In this document: in pieces, positions 17,071-25,509 of the stretch | Layout: the number at the start of each line of letters is the position of its first letter | Position numbering within the stretch: the first letter of the stretch is position 1 | Translations under genes and position numbers: made by a program | Source: Microbacterium sufflavum | GTDB lineage: Bacteria > Actinomycetota > Actinomycetes > Actinomycetales > Microbacteriaceae | DNA: 64,000 nucleotides | Direction: 5' to 3' | Assembly: GCF_023091155.1 (NCBI RefSeq) | Contig: NZ_JAHWXK010000001.1 | Location: 1,674,001 to 1,738,000, forward strand | The notes under the pieces: model-generated | The model's input: the letters and a program-made list of their open reading frames with translations, nothing else | What the model was told of the DNA's origin: nothing | Databases searched by the model: none

Positions 17071-18300
17071 GTGAGCGACAACCGACGCCGTCATACCCTC
17101 GCGCGACACGGTCAGCAGCACACCCCCGGCACCCTGGGTCAGCTGATGAAGTTCATCGCGATCGGCCTGGCCGTGGTGCTGGTCAGCGGCATCGGTGTCG
17201 GCACCTACATCTTCTACGACTTCTCCAGCACGGTCTCCGCCAACGCGGTCGATCTCGACGGTCAGGAAGACGTTCCGCCGGACATCGGCGAGTACAAGGG
17301 TGGTTTCAACCTCGTTCTCACGGGCGTCGACACGTGCGAGGAGAAGTACAAGGATCTCTTCGGCGATCGCTGCACCGGTCGCGACGCGGGGGGCACGCTC
17401 AACGATGTGAACCTGCTGGTCCACGTCTCGCAGGAACCCCGGCGGATCACGGTGGTCAGCTTCCCGCGTGACCTCATGGTGCCGATCCCCGAGTGCGAGG
17501 ACGAGGACGGCAACGTCCACTCCGCCATGAGCAAGCAGCCGCTCAACACCGCCTACACCGACGGCGGCCTCAACTGCGTCGTCCAGACGATCTCGCAGCT
17601 GACCGACCAGGAGGTGCAGTTCGCGGCATCCGTCACGTTCGGCGGCGTGATCGAGATCACCAACGCGATCGGTGGTGTGGAGGTCTGCCTGGCCAACCCG
17701 ATCAAGGACCGCTACACGGGCCTCGACATGGAGGCGGGCACGCACTGGCTCCAGGGCCTCGAGGCGCTGCAGTTCCTGCGCACCCGGCACGGCGTCGGCG
17801 ACGGCAGCGACCTGGGACGCATCGGCAACCAGCAGCAGTACATGTCGAGCCTCGCGCGCGCGCTGATCAGCAGCGACACCCTCGGCAACGTCCCGGTCAT
17901 GCTGAAGCTCGCCAACATCGGCCTCCAGAACCTCGAGACCAGCACGTCGCTCGCCGATCCGATGAAGATCGCGCAGATCGCGCTCGCCGTGAAGTCCGTT
18001 CCCTTCGAGGACATCGTGTTCCTCCAGTACCCGACGAACCAGGACAGCGCCGACCCCAACAAGGTGGTTCCGAACACGCAGGCGGCTGACGTGATGTGGG
18101 ATGCGATCGAGAAGAACGCCCAGCTCCAGGTCACGCATCAGAACACGAGCAACGACGGGGTGATCGTGGCGGAGCCCACCACCCCCGTGGAAGCGACGCC
18201 CGATCCCAACGCGACGCCGAGCGACGTGGTGGCGCTGCCCGACAGCATCAAGGGCAACTCGGCCGCACAGCAGACCTGCTCCAACGGCAACGTGCGCTGA
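17071..18300 (+). CDS. LytR-CpsA-Psr (LCP) family cell-wall ligase
   Basis: 409 residues from the GTG at 17071 (AAAGGG upstream); earlier starts would overlap the tRNA. A short basic cytoplasmic N-terminus and one transmembrane helix (about residues 28-52) place the LCP domain outside. The domain shows the family pattern: GFNLVLTGVDT, TLNDVNLLVHV, ITVVSFPRDLMVPIP with the conserved Arg-Asp, and FLRTRHGVGDGSDLGRIGNQ with the conserved arginines. LCP enzymes transfer lipid-linked glycopolymers to peptidoglycan. The C-terminal tail is Thr/Pro-rich. Confidence 0.92.
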   Translation: MSDNRRRHTLARHGQQHTPGTLGQLMKFIAIGLAVVLVSGIGVGTYIFYDFSSTVSANAVDLDGQEDVPPDIGEYKGGFNLVLTGVDTCEEKYKDLFGDRCTGRDAGGTLNDVNLLVHVSQEPRRITVVSFPRDLMVPIPECEDEDGNVHSAMSKQPLNTAYTDGGLNCVVQTISQLTDQEVQFAASVTFGGVIEITNAIGGVEVCLANPIKDRYTGLDMEAGTHWLQGLEALQFLRTRHGVGDGSDLGRIGNQQQYMSSLARALISSDTLGNVPVMLKLANIGLQNLETSTSLADPMKIAQIALAVKSVPFEDIVFLQYPTNQDSADPNKVVPNTQAADVMWDAIEKNAQLQVTHQNTSNDGVIVAEPTTPVEATPDPNATPSDVVALPDSIKGNSAAQQTCSNGNVR

Positions 18301-18373
18301 CGCGCCAGGCGTCGTCTCTGCGCGCGGCCGGGCGCGGACCCGTCCGCCCCAGAGCGATCGAGGCTCCAGCCGG

Positions 18374-18429
18374 CACGCACGGAGGGCGGGGACGAGGTCG
18401 TGAGACCTCGCCCCCGCCCTCCGTGCGTG
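18374..18429. terminator. Strong bidirectional hairpin after the LCP gene
   Basis: CACGCACGGAGGGCGGGG plus CGAGGTC pairs with GACCTCG plus CCCCGCCCTCCGTGCGTG around a GTGA loop, with one A/C mismatch: about 25 base pairs. It sits between the convergent LCP gene and the LAXTG surface-protein gene. There is no T-run, as is common in high-GC actinobacteria. Confidence 0.8.
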
Positions 18430-18444
18430 GGGCGGTGCCCGGCG

Positions 18445-19935
18445 TCAGCGCGCGCGACGTGTGCGCGCGACGTGCGCTGCCACGAGCCCGGCGCCGATGA
18501 GCGCGAGCACCGTTCCGCCGGTCAGGACCCAGGGCGACGTGCTGCCGCCGGTGGTCGCGAGCGATCCGGCGCTCGGATCGGCCGGAGCCGCCGGGTGCGC
18601 GGGCGTGCCCGGCGTGCCGGGGTCGGCCGGGGCGCCGGGGTCGGCCGGAGTGCCGGGGTCGGCCGGGTCCACCGGCGGGGCCGCCGGGAAGGTGTTGGTG
18701 ACGACGATCTCCGCCGTACCCGCGGCCTCATCCGTGACGGTCGCCGCTGGGCCGACGGCGACGCTCGCCGCGCCGCCGTTCTCCGTCTCGGTGGCGGTGC
18801 ACACGCTGGAGACCGGTGCCGTGAGGGTCTGCGTCTCGGCACCGGTGAAGGTCAGGGTGCGCGGATAGTCGGGTGCCGACTCCCCCGCCCACTGGCAGTC
18901 GACGACGACGGCGAACGGCCCCGTCGGCGTCCCGGCTCCCTCGACCGTCTTGGTGATCGCCAGCTGTCCCACACCGGTGCCGGCGCCCTCGCCGCCGGCG
19001 CTCAGGCGGCGGACCGATCCTGGCGTGCTCCAGGACTCGCCGTCCGCCGTGACCGACAGGGTGTTGCGGTACACGTCGAGCGACGGGTCGGTCACGCTGT
19101 TCTGGAACTTGACCTGCACGATCTCGCCGTCGGCCACGGCGCGGCCCATCGTGACCGTGAGCTGCTGGGCGGTGCAGTCGACCGTGTAGTCGCCGGCGTC
19201 CACCGGCACGAGATCGGTGAGGAAGCCGTCGGCATCCGCCGTCGAGGTGTGCCGCACGAGGATCGGCGACGTGCAATCGACCTCTTGGCCGGGCTGTGCC
19301 GGGTCGTCGAACACGAGAGAGGAGAACGGACCGCGGGGTGAGGCCACGGTCCATTGGAGGGCACCCTGCGGGTGGGTCGTGCCCTGATCGGCGAGGTCGG
19401 TCCAGGCGCCGGCCTTGCTGGGGGCGGTGCGGTCGATGCCCGGAACGCCCGTGGCCTCGATGCCATCGTCGAACGTGACGCCCCCGTCACCCGTGAACAT
19501 GATCGGCACGGTCGTGCCGGTCTGCGTGGTCTGGAACTCGGCCGAGAAGTGCGCCGTGCCGTGCACGGAGAGCGGGTGCGTGGTGACGTAGTCGGTGAGG
19601 GTGAAGGTCGCGAGCCCCTCGGGGGAGAGGGACGCCTCCGCGACCTCGGCGCCATCGGTGTCGGTCAGGGCGAACCCCTGGGTGAGCGCGAGCAGTTCGG
19701 GTGGGAGCTGCAGCGTGAACGTGTCGCCCGCGCGGGAGTCGTCGGGGACGCTCCACGCGAGGTCGATCTGCACGTCCGATCCGGCGGCGGCGCTGCTCTG
19801 CACCACCTCCACGCTGGTGATGGCTCCATCGATGGTCGCCGCCGAGGCGGTGGACGCGGTAGCGAGGGAACTCGCGAGGAGAGCGGTGAAAGCGCCGGTG
19901 GTGGCGAGGGCGCGCGAATATCTGGTCTTCGTCAT
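18445..19935 (-). CDS. LAXTG-anchored surface protein with DUF5979-like domain
   Basis: 496 residues from the ATG at 19935 (GAAGGA upstream on the minus strand). It has a signal peptide (about 1-32, TASTASAA-T), then a roughly 130-residue adhesin-like Ig-fold region (DLAWSVPDDSRAGDTFTLQL) and a second beta-rich region. A DUF5979-type domain follows (LAITKTVEGAGTPTGPFAVV ... IVVTNTFPA), then a Pro/Asp/Gly spacer (PADPGTPADPGAP). The wall-sorting signal is LATTG at about residue 459, followed by a hydrophobic helix and an Arg-rich tail. LAXTG is the motif used by class E sortases. No sortase gene lies nearby. Confidence 0.85.
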   Translation of the reverse strand: MTKTRYSRALATTGAFTALLASSLATASTASAATIDGAITSVEVVQSSAAAGSDVQIDLAWSVPDDSRAGDTFTLQLPPELLALTQGFALTDTDGAEVAEASLSPEGLATFTLTDYVTTHPLSVHGTAHFSAEFQTTQTGTTVPIMFTGDGGVTFDDGIEATGVPGIDRTAPSKAGAWTDLADQGTTHPQGALQWTVASPRGPFSSLVFDDPAQPGQEVDCTSPILVRHTSTADADGFLTDLVPVDAGDYTVDCTAQQLTVTMGRAVADGEIVQVKFQNSVTDPSLDVYRNTLSVTADGESWSTPGSVRRLSAGGEGAGTGVGQLAITKTVEGAGTPTGPFAVVVDCQWAGESAPDYPRTLTFTGAETQTLTAPVSSVCTATETENGGAASVAVGPAATVTDEAAGTAEIVVTNTFPAAPPVDPADPGTPADPGAPADPGTPGTPAHPAAPADPSAGSLATTGGSTSPWVLTGGTVLALIGAGLVAAHVARTRRAR

Positions 19936-20081
19936 TGATTGTCCTTCGTGAGCGCTGCCTGAAGAGGCGAGTGGTGACACTAACGCGTAGCATGTTACCC
20001 TATGGCTGGGAGGGTCGAGCCCGTCGAGCTCGCGGAGGGGCCGAGCTCGGCAGGCGCGAAAGCACCAGCGGTGCGACGAAC

Positions 20082-20123
20082 AAGGGGCGGTTCCTCTCCG
20101 ACGGGAAAGGAACCGCCCCTTTT
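20082..20123. terminator. Hairpin terminator between rhaB end and surface-protein promoter region
   Basis: AAGGGGCGGTTCC (20082-20094) pairs perfectly with GGAACCGCCCCTT (20109-20121) around a 14-base loop, followed by TT on the plus strand. It lies 12 bases beyond the end of rhaB on the minus strand and should stop rhaB transcription from entering the region upstream of the surface-protein gene. Confidence 0.8.
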
Positions 20124-20134
20124 CGCCGTTCGGA

Positions 20135-21544
20135 TCAGGCGCCGGGCGCGAAGACCTTCGGGGGATGCGTGGCGGCGACGAGGGCGCGAAGGTCTTCCAG
20201 CGTGCCGAGGGTCGCACCGCGTGCGCGGCCCTGGATCAGGACGTTCCCCAGGGCGGTCGCCTCGACCGGGCCCGCGAGGACCGGGAGGCCCGAGCGGTCG
20301 GCGGTCGCCTGGCAGAGCAGGTCGTTGAGCGCGCCGCCCCCGACCAGGTGGATGCGGTCGAGACTGCGGCCGGAGAGCTCGGCGGCCGTGTGCACCGCCT
20401 CGGCGAACGCCGCGGCGATGGACTCGATGATCGAGCGCACGAATGCCGCACGCGTCGACGGTGAAGGTTGCGGCAGCAGGGCGGCGATCCGGGCGGGCAT
20501 GTCCCCCGGCGCGCTCAGCGACGGGTCGTTCGCGTCGAACACCGGGACCTGGTCGGTGACGGCCGACGCCACGGCCAGCAGTTCCGGCAGTGCGATCGGC
20601 GCACCGTCCTCGGCCTCCCACGCGCGCACCGTCTCACTGAGCAGCCAGAGCCCCGTGACGTTGTGCAGGAAGCGATACCGGCCGTCGGCTCCGCGCTCGT
20701 GCGTGAAGTTCGCCTCCCGCGCGTCGTCGGTGAGCACGGGTGCGCGCAGCTCGACGCCCACCAGGCCCCAGGTCCCGCACGAGATGAACGCGGACGAGGA
20801 CGACTCCAGCGGAACGGCGACGACGGCGGACGCGGTGTCGTGCGAGGCCACCGCCACCACGGGCAGGCTCGCACCGATGCGTGCCGCGACCCCGGGGGTC
20901 AGCGTGCCGACGACCGTGCCGGCGTCGACGAGTTCGGGCAGGAGCCGTGGCGGGATCCCCGCCCTGACCGCGAGCTCGGTGTCCCATTCGCCCGACCGCA
21001 CCCCGAGCAGGCCGGTGGTGGAGGCGTTCGTGCGCTCCGCCACGCGCCGGCCCGTGAGGAGGTACGCGAGGAGGTCGGGGATGAGCAGAGCCGTGTCCGC
21101 CTCCGTGAGACGCGGGTCGGCACGGAACTGGTACAGCGTGGTGAACGGCAGGAACTGCAGGCCGTTGCGCTCGTACAGCTCCGCGAAGGGCACCTCGCCA
21201 TGCACCTCGGCCACGCCACGGGCGGTGCGGCGGTCGCGGTAGTGGAACGGCTCCCCGAGCAGCTCGCCGTCGCGCAGCAGCCCGTAGTCCACCGCCCAGG
21301 AGTCGATCCCGATGCTCTCGATGGACGGCTCGCGGCGGACGGCCTCGGCGAGCCCGTCCACCACGTGCTCGTACAGGGCGGCGAAGTCCCAGTGCAGTCC
21401 GTCGGCACGCTCCACCGCTCCGTGCGGGAACCGCGAGACGGGTTCCAGGTCGAGCACCCCGGGGCCGATGCGCCCGATCATGACCCGGCCGCTGGTCGCG
21501 CCCAGGTCGACCGCCGCCACCGCCCTGACCCTCGTGTCGTTCAT
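20135..21544 (-). CDS. rhaB: Rhamnulokinase (FGGY family)
   Basis: 469 residues. It phosphorylates L-rhamnulose at C1 with ATP. FGGY features: N-terminal phosphate-binding loop VAAVDLGATSGRVMIGR, RhaB-type GIDSWAVDYGLL (about residues 79-90), EPFHYRDRR, the central HDTASAVVAVP, FISCGTWGLVG, and C-terminal adenosine loop IHLVGGGALNDLLCQATADR with GLPVLAGPVEATALGN. It starts 13 bases after the stop of the aldolase/dehydrogenase gene, so the two form one transcript. A second RhaB-like kinase lies at 36111. Confidence 0.92.
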   Translation of the reverse strand: MNDTRVRAVAAVDLGATSGRVMIGRIGPGVLDLEPVSRFPHGAVERADGLHWDFAALYEHVVDGLAEAVRREPSIESIGIDSWAVDYGLLRDGELLGEPFHYRDRRTARGVAEVHGEVPFAELYERNGLQFLPFTTLYQFRADPRLTEADTALLIPDLLAYLLTGRRVAERTNASTTGLLGVRSGEWDTELAVRAGIPPRLLPELVDAGTVVGTLTPGVAARIGASLPVVAVASHDTASAVVAVPLESSSSAFISCGTWGLVGVELRAPVLTDDAREANFTHERGADGRYRFLHNVTGLWLLSETVRAWEAEDGAPIALPELLAVASAVTDQVPVFDANDPSLSAPGDMPARIAALLPQPSPSTRAAFVRSIIESIAAAFAEAVHTAAELSGRSLDRIHLVGGGALNDLLCQATADRSGLPVLAGPVEATALGNVLIQGRARGATLGTLEDLRALVAATHPPKVFAPGA

Positions 21545-21557
21545 CGGCCGGTGACCC

Positions 21558-23594
21558 TCATCGCAGGAACGCGGCGGCGACGCCGGAGTCGACGGGGATG
21601 TGCAGGCCGGTGGTGCGGCTCAGCTCCGGTCCGGTGAGCACGTAGACGGCATCGGCGACGTTCTCCGGCACGACCTCGCGCTTGAGGATCGTGCGGTTGG
21701 CGTAGAACTGGCCGAGGTCCTCTTCCTTGACACCGTACGTGGCGGCACGGTTGGCGCCCCAGCCCGACGCGAAGATGCCGGAGCCGCGCACGACGCCGTC
21801 GGGGTTGATGCCGTTGACCCGCACGCCGTGCTCGCCGAGCTCGACCGCGAGCAGCCGCACCTGGTGGGCCTGGTCGGCCTTGGTCGCGGAATAGGCGATG
21901 TTGTTCGGGCCCGCGAACACGGAGTTCTTCGACGAGATGTAGATGATGTCGCCGCCGAGCTTCTGATCGATCAGCACACGGGCCGCGGCCTTCGACACCA
22001 GGAACGAGCCCTTGGCCATGACGTCGTGCTGCAGGTCCCAGTCCTTCTCGGTCGTCTCCAGCAGCGGCTTCGACAGGGAGAGCCCCGCGTTGTTGACGAC
22101 CAGGTCGACGCCGCCGAACGCGAGCAGGGCCTCGTCGAGCGCGGCCCGCACGGCCTCGGCATCCGCCACGTTCGCGGCGACGCCGATCGCGACGTCGGTG
22201 TTCCCGAGCTCGGCGGCCGCGGCCTGCGCCTTCTCGAGATCGAGATCGGCCACGACCACGCAGGCGCCCTCGGCGGCCAATCGGGTCGCGATCGCCTTGC
22301 CGATGCCGGAGGCGGCGCCGGTGACGAACGCGATGCGACCCTGGTGGGTCTTCGGCTTCGGCAGCCGCTGGAGCTTGGCCTCCTCCAGCGCCCAGTACTC
22401 GATGCGGAACTTCTCGGCGTCGGAGATCGGGGCGTAGCTCGACACGGCCTCGGCGCCGCGCATGACGTTGATCGCGTTGACATAGAACTCGCCGGCGACG
22501 CGCGCGGTCTGCTTGTTCGCGCCGTAGGAGAACATGCCCACGCCGGGCACGAGCACGATGAGCGGGTCGGCGCCGCGGATGGCGGGGGAGTCGGGGGTGG
22601 CGTGCGCGTCGTAGTAGGCCCGGTAGTCGGCGCGGTACTGCGTGTGCAGCTCGTGCAGACGCGCGATCTGCTCGTCGACGGTCGCCGTGGGGGGCAGGTC
22701 GAGGATCAGCGGCTTCACCTTGGTGCGCAGGAAGTGATCGGGGCAGCTGGTGCCCAGGGCCGCGAGGGCGGGCGCCTTCTCGGCTGCGAGGAAGTCGAGC
22801 ACGACGGCGTCGTCCGTGAAGTGCCCCACCATCGGCTTGTCGGTCGAGGCGATGCCGCGGATGGTGCCGGCGAGGGCCGCGGCCCGACGGCGACGGTCGG
22901 CCTCGGGGAGCGCCTCGAACCCCGGGCGGACGGGACCGAACGGCTCGGCGCGGCCGTGGTCGGCGAGGTACGCCGCCGCGGTGTCGATGATCCAGAGGGA
23001 GTTCGCCTCGGCCTCGTCGGAGGTGTCGCCCCACGCCGTGATGCCGTGCCCGCCGAGGATGCAGCCGATCGCGGCGGGGTTCTCCGCCTTGATGGCGGCG
23101 ATGTCGAGTCCGAGCTGGAAACCAGGGCGCCGCCACGGCACCCACACCACGCGGTCGCCGAAGATCGCGGTCGTCAGGGCCTCGCCGTCGGCGGCGGTCG
23201 CGATCGCGATGCCCGAGTCGGGGTGCAGGTGGTCGACGTGCGCCGCGTCGACGAGTCCGTGCATGGCCGTGTCGATCGAGGGGGCTGCCCCGCCCTTGCC
23301 GTGCAGGCAGTAATCGAACGCGGCGACCATCTCGTCTTCGCGGTCGATTCCGGGATACACGTCGACGAGCGCCCGCATCCGGTCGAGGCGCAGCACGGCG
23401 AGGCCGCTCTCGGTGAGGGTGCCCAGGTCGCCGCCCGAGCCCTTGACCCACAGCAGTTCGACGGGCTGCCCGGTGACGGGATCGATCTCGGTGCCCTTGG
23501 CCGAGGTGTTGCCCCCGGCGTAGTTGGTGTTCTTCGGGTCTGCGCCCAGACGGTTGCTCCGCGCGATCAGCTCGGCGGCGGTCGGGTTGGTCAT
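21558..23594 (-). CDS. Bifunctional rhamnulose-1-phosphate aldolase / short-chain dehydrogenase (RhaEW type)
   Basis: 678 residues from the ATG at 23594 (AGGAG seven bases upstream; an in-frame ATG at 23612 lacks one). The N-terminal class II aldolase domain (about 1-400) contains AHVDHLHPDSGIAIA, with the metal-binding histidines, and GCILGGHGITAWG. The C-terminal SDR domain (from about 417) has IAFVTGAASGIGKAIA and the catalytic pair in AYSATKAD. Such fusions (Bacillus YuxG/RhaEW) split L-rhamnulose-1-P into DHAP and L-lactaldehyde and then oxidise lactaldehyde. It is first in a two-gene unit with rhaB. Confidence 0.9.
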   Translation of the reverse strand: MTNPTAAELIARSNRLGADPKNTNYAGGNTSAKGTEIDPVTGQPVELLWVKGSGGDLGTLTESGLAVLRLDRMRALVDVYPGIDREDEMVAAFDYCLHGKGGAAPSIDTAMHGLVDAAHVDHLHPDSGIAIATAADGEALTTAIFGDRVVWVPWRRPGFQLGLDIAAIKAENPAAIGCILGGHGITAWGDTSDEAEANSLWIIDTAAAYLADHGRAEPFGPVRPGFEALPEADRRRRAAALAGTIRGIASTDKPMVGHFTDDAVVLDFLAAEKAPALAALGTSCPDHFLRTKVKPLILDLPPTATVDEQIARLHELHTQYRADYRAYYDAHATPDSPAIRGADPLIVLVPGVGMFSYGANKQTARVAGEFYVNAINVMRGAEAVSSYAPISDAEKFRIEYWALEEAKLQRLPKPKTHQGRIAFVTGAASGIGKAIATRLAAEGACVVVADLDLEKAQAAAAELGNTDVAIGVAANVADAEAVRAALDEALLAFGGVDLVVNNAGLSLSKPLLETTEKDWDLQHDVMAKGSFLVSKAAARVLIDQKLGGDIIYISSKNSVFAGPNNIAYSATKADQAHQVRLLAVELGEHGVRVNGINPDGVVRGSGIFASGWGANRAATYGVKEEDLGQFYANRTILKREVVPENVADAVYVLTGPELSRTTGLHIPVDSGVAAAFLR

Positions 23595-23631
23595 GACGAT
23601 CTCCTGCACCATCGGGGGAGCGCCGCAGCGC

Positions 23632-23655
23632 TGTTAAGTCCTGTGAAAGATAACA
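23632..23655. promoter_or_regulatory. Candidate DeoR operator upstream of the rhamnose aldolase gene
   Basis: TGTTA at 23632-23636 and TAACA at 23651-23655 form an inverted repeat with a 14-base spacer. The right arm overlaps the predicted minus-strand -10 element. The adjacent DeoR gene makes it the likely binder; this is inference. Confidence 0.35.
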
Positions 23656-23675
23656 CGATCTGACGCCAGCGCCAA
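23647..23675 (-). promoter_or_regulatory. Predicted promoter of rhaEW-rhaB
   Basis: On the minus strand TTGGCG (23670-23675) is followed after 17 bases by TATCTT (23647-23652). It lies in the 84-base gap after the DeoR gene and would give the aldolase-kinase pair its own promoter. Confidence 0.45.
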
Positions 23676-23678
23676 GGG

Positions 23679-24440
23679 TCAGCGCACCTCGGCGATCCCC
23701 CGGAAGGGGTCGAGGCGCTCATCCGCCGGATCGAGATCGGTGATCAGCACGTCCACCTGCGCGGGCTCGAGGGCGCGGGCGACCGACCGACGACCCAGCT
23801 TGGTCGCATCGACGCAGAGCACCGTGGTGCTCGCCTGCGCGGCCAGCGCCCGCTTGACCTCGGCCTCCTCCACCGACACCTCGGAAGAGCCGTCGATCTC
23901 GTCGAGGGCATCGGCCGAGGCGAAGAACACGTCGAAGTACACCGCCTGCAGGCTGCGGAGGGCGAGGGGTCCGATCAGGCTGCCCGTGGTCGGCTCGGCG
24001 GTGCCGCCCGACAGCACCGCGGTCACCCCCTCCCGCGGCTGCAGCAGCTGGAAGGTCTCAACGGCGTTGGTGTACACGGCGAGTGCGTCGCGCGGTCCGA
24101 GCACCGCGGCGAGCGTGCTGATCGTCGTCGACGCGTCGAGGGCCACCGTCCCGGCGGCCGGCACCAGGTGCAGCGCCTTCTCGGCGATCACCCTCTTGGC
24201 GCTCGCCCGCATGCTGCGCCGGGCGTCGAAGGGCCGGGCGCGGGGAGCCGCTGTCGCCCCGCCGCGCACCCGTCGCACCCGCCCCTCGGCCTCGAGTTCG
24301 AGGAGGTCGCGCCGGATCGTCATCGACGACACCGCGAACAGCTCCGCTGCCCCGTCGATCGAGACGCCCTCGGGGCCTTCGGCCATCGCGACCAGCTCGT
24401 CGCGGCGGCGCTGAGCGTCGAGGTTTCCGGAAAGAGCCAT
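23679..24440 (-). CDS. DeoR family transcriptional regulator
   Basis: 253 residues. The N-terminal winged helix is clear (RRDELVAMAEGPEGVSIDGA, AELFAVSSMTIRRDLLELEA), followed by the RVRRVRGGA hinge typical of the family. A C-terminal sugar-phosphate-binding (ISOCOT-like) domain contains VALDASTTISTLAAVL and AVLSGGTAEPTTGSLIGPLA. It is nine bases downstream of a LacI gene and directly upstream of the rhamnose aldolase gene. It probably responds to a phosphorylated sugar such as rhamnulose-1-phosphate; the ligand is inferred from context. Confidence 0.88.
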   Translation of the reverse strand: MALSGNLDAQRRRDELVAMAEGPEGVSIDGAAELFAVSSMTIRRDLLELEAEGRVRRVRGGATAAPRARPFDARRSMRASAKRVIAEKALHLVPAAGTVALDASTTISTLAAVLGPRDALAVYTNAVETFQLLQPREGVTAVLSGGTAEPTTGSLIGPLALRSLQAVYFDVFFASADALDEIDGSSEVSVEEAEVKRALAAQASTTVLCVDATKLGRRSVARALEPAQVDVLITDLDPADERLDPFRGIAEVR

Positions 24441-24449
24441 ACCGGGAAT

Positions 24450-25460
24450 CTAGCCGGTGGGCGTGCGCTGCCGACCGCCGCGATCGACGAGCGTGGTCGG
24501 CACGAGGTGCAGGGCGGGTGGCGCGGCGGCGTCCCCCGCGATGCGGTCGAGCAGGGTGGTGGCGGCCAGGGCGCCCAGTGCGGCGACGTCGTAGGCCACC
24601 ACGCGCAGCGGCCGCGGCAGCATCCACGACAGCTCGAAGTCGTCGAAGCCGGTCACCGCGACGTCGGCGTCACGCCGCGTGAGCTCTTCGAGGGCTCCGA
24701 CCGTCGCGCGGTTGTTGCCGCAGAACAGGGCCGTCGGCGGGCGGGGGCCGTCGAGGAGGCGCGCCGTGGCAGCCGCGGCGTCCTGCGGGGTGTGGATGCC
24801 CGTGACGAGGAGCGACGGATCGAGCGCGCGGCCCGCGGCGGCGAACGCCTCCTCGGCCCCGGCCAGCCGCTCGCGCATCGTGTAGATCTCCGTCGCGTCG
24901 AGCAGGAGCCCGATCCGCTCATGCCCGCCCAGCAGTTCGGCGACCGCCGCGCGTGCACCGCCGCGGTTGTCGAGCAGCACGGTGTCGGCGGGGATGCCGT
25001 CGCCCGGGCGGTCGAGGAACACGACCGGCGTGCCGTGGGCGACCTCGGGCGCCAGGTAGCCGTGATCGGTTGCGGCGGGGACCAGGATCAGCCCGCCCAC
25101 CCGGCGCTGGCAGAGGTCGAGGGCGAGGCGGCGCTCGACGGCGGGATCCTCCTCGCTGGAGGCCATCAGGACGTGCAGACCCCGCTGTGACGCGACGGCC
25201 GACACGGCCGCGGCGACCCCCATCGAGAAGGAGTTGGAGAGGTCGGCGGCGAGGAACCCGATGGTGTCGTTGGTGCCGGAGCGCAGGCTCGCCGCGAGGG
25301 CGTTGCGGTGGTAGCCGAGGCGGTCGATGGCCTCGCGCACGCGGTCGGCCAGGGCGGGGTCGACGTTGGGCTCCGCGTTGATGACGCGCGAGACGGTCTT
25401 CAGACTGACCCCCGCCGCGGCGGCCACGTCGTTCATCGTCGGCCTGCCGCTGCCGCGCAT
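24450..25460 (-). CDS. LacI family transcriptional regulator
   Basis: 336 residues from the ATG at 25460, which has GGAGG seven bases upstream; an upstream GTG (25481) is in frame but lacks a site. LacI HTH: MNDVAAAAGVSLKTVSRVIN followed by the hinge (RLGYHRNALAASLRSGTNDT). The periplasmic-binding-protein-like effector domain shows GFLAADLSNSFS and DTVLLDNRGGARAAVAELL. The effector is not predictable. It lies 49 bases downstream of the Gfo/Idh gene and just upstream of the DeoR gene, so it may be read through from the aldolase promoter at 27.5 kb. Confidence 0.88.
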   Translation of the reverse strand: MRGSGRPTMNDVAAAAGVSLKTVSRVINAEPNVDPALADRVREAIDRLGYHRNALAASLRSGTNDTIGFLAADLSNSFSMGVAAAVSAVASQRGLHVLMASSEEDPAVERRLALDLCQRRVGGLILVPAATDHGYLAPEVAHGTPVVFLDRPGDGIPADTVLLDNRGGARAAVAELLGGHERIGLLLDATEIYTMRERLAGAEEAFAAAGRALDPSLLVTGIHTPQDAAAATARLLDGPRPPTALFCGNNRATVGALEELTRRDADVAVTGFDDFELSWMLPRPLRVVAYDVAALGALAATTLLDRIAGDAAAPPALHLVPTTLVDRGGRQRTPTG

Positions 25461-25509
25461 CGTGCGCCCTCCGCTCACCACCTCTCCACGATAGGAGCGT
25501 GCGCGCCGT

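Noticed and set aside
20002..20328. A 108-codon plus-strand frame after the surface-protein promoter region
   Set aside because: It runs through the terminator hairpin and antisense to the end of rhaB, with Arg/Gly/Pro-rich shadow composition.
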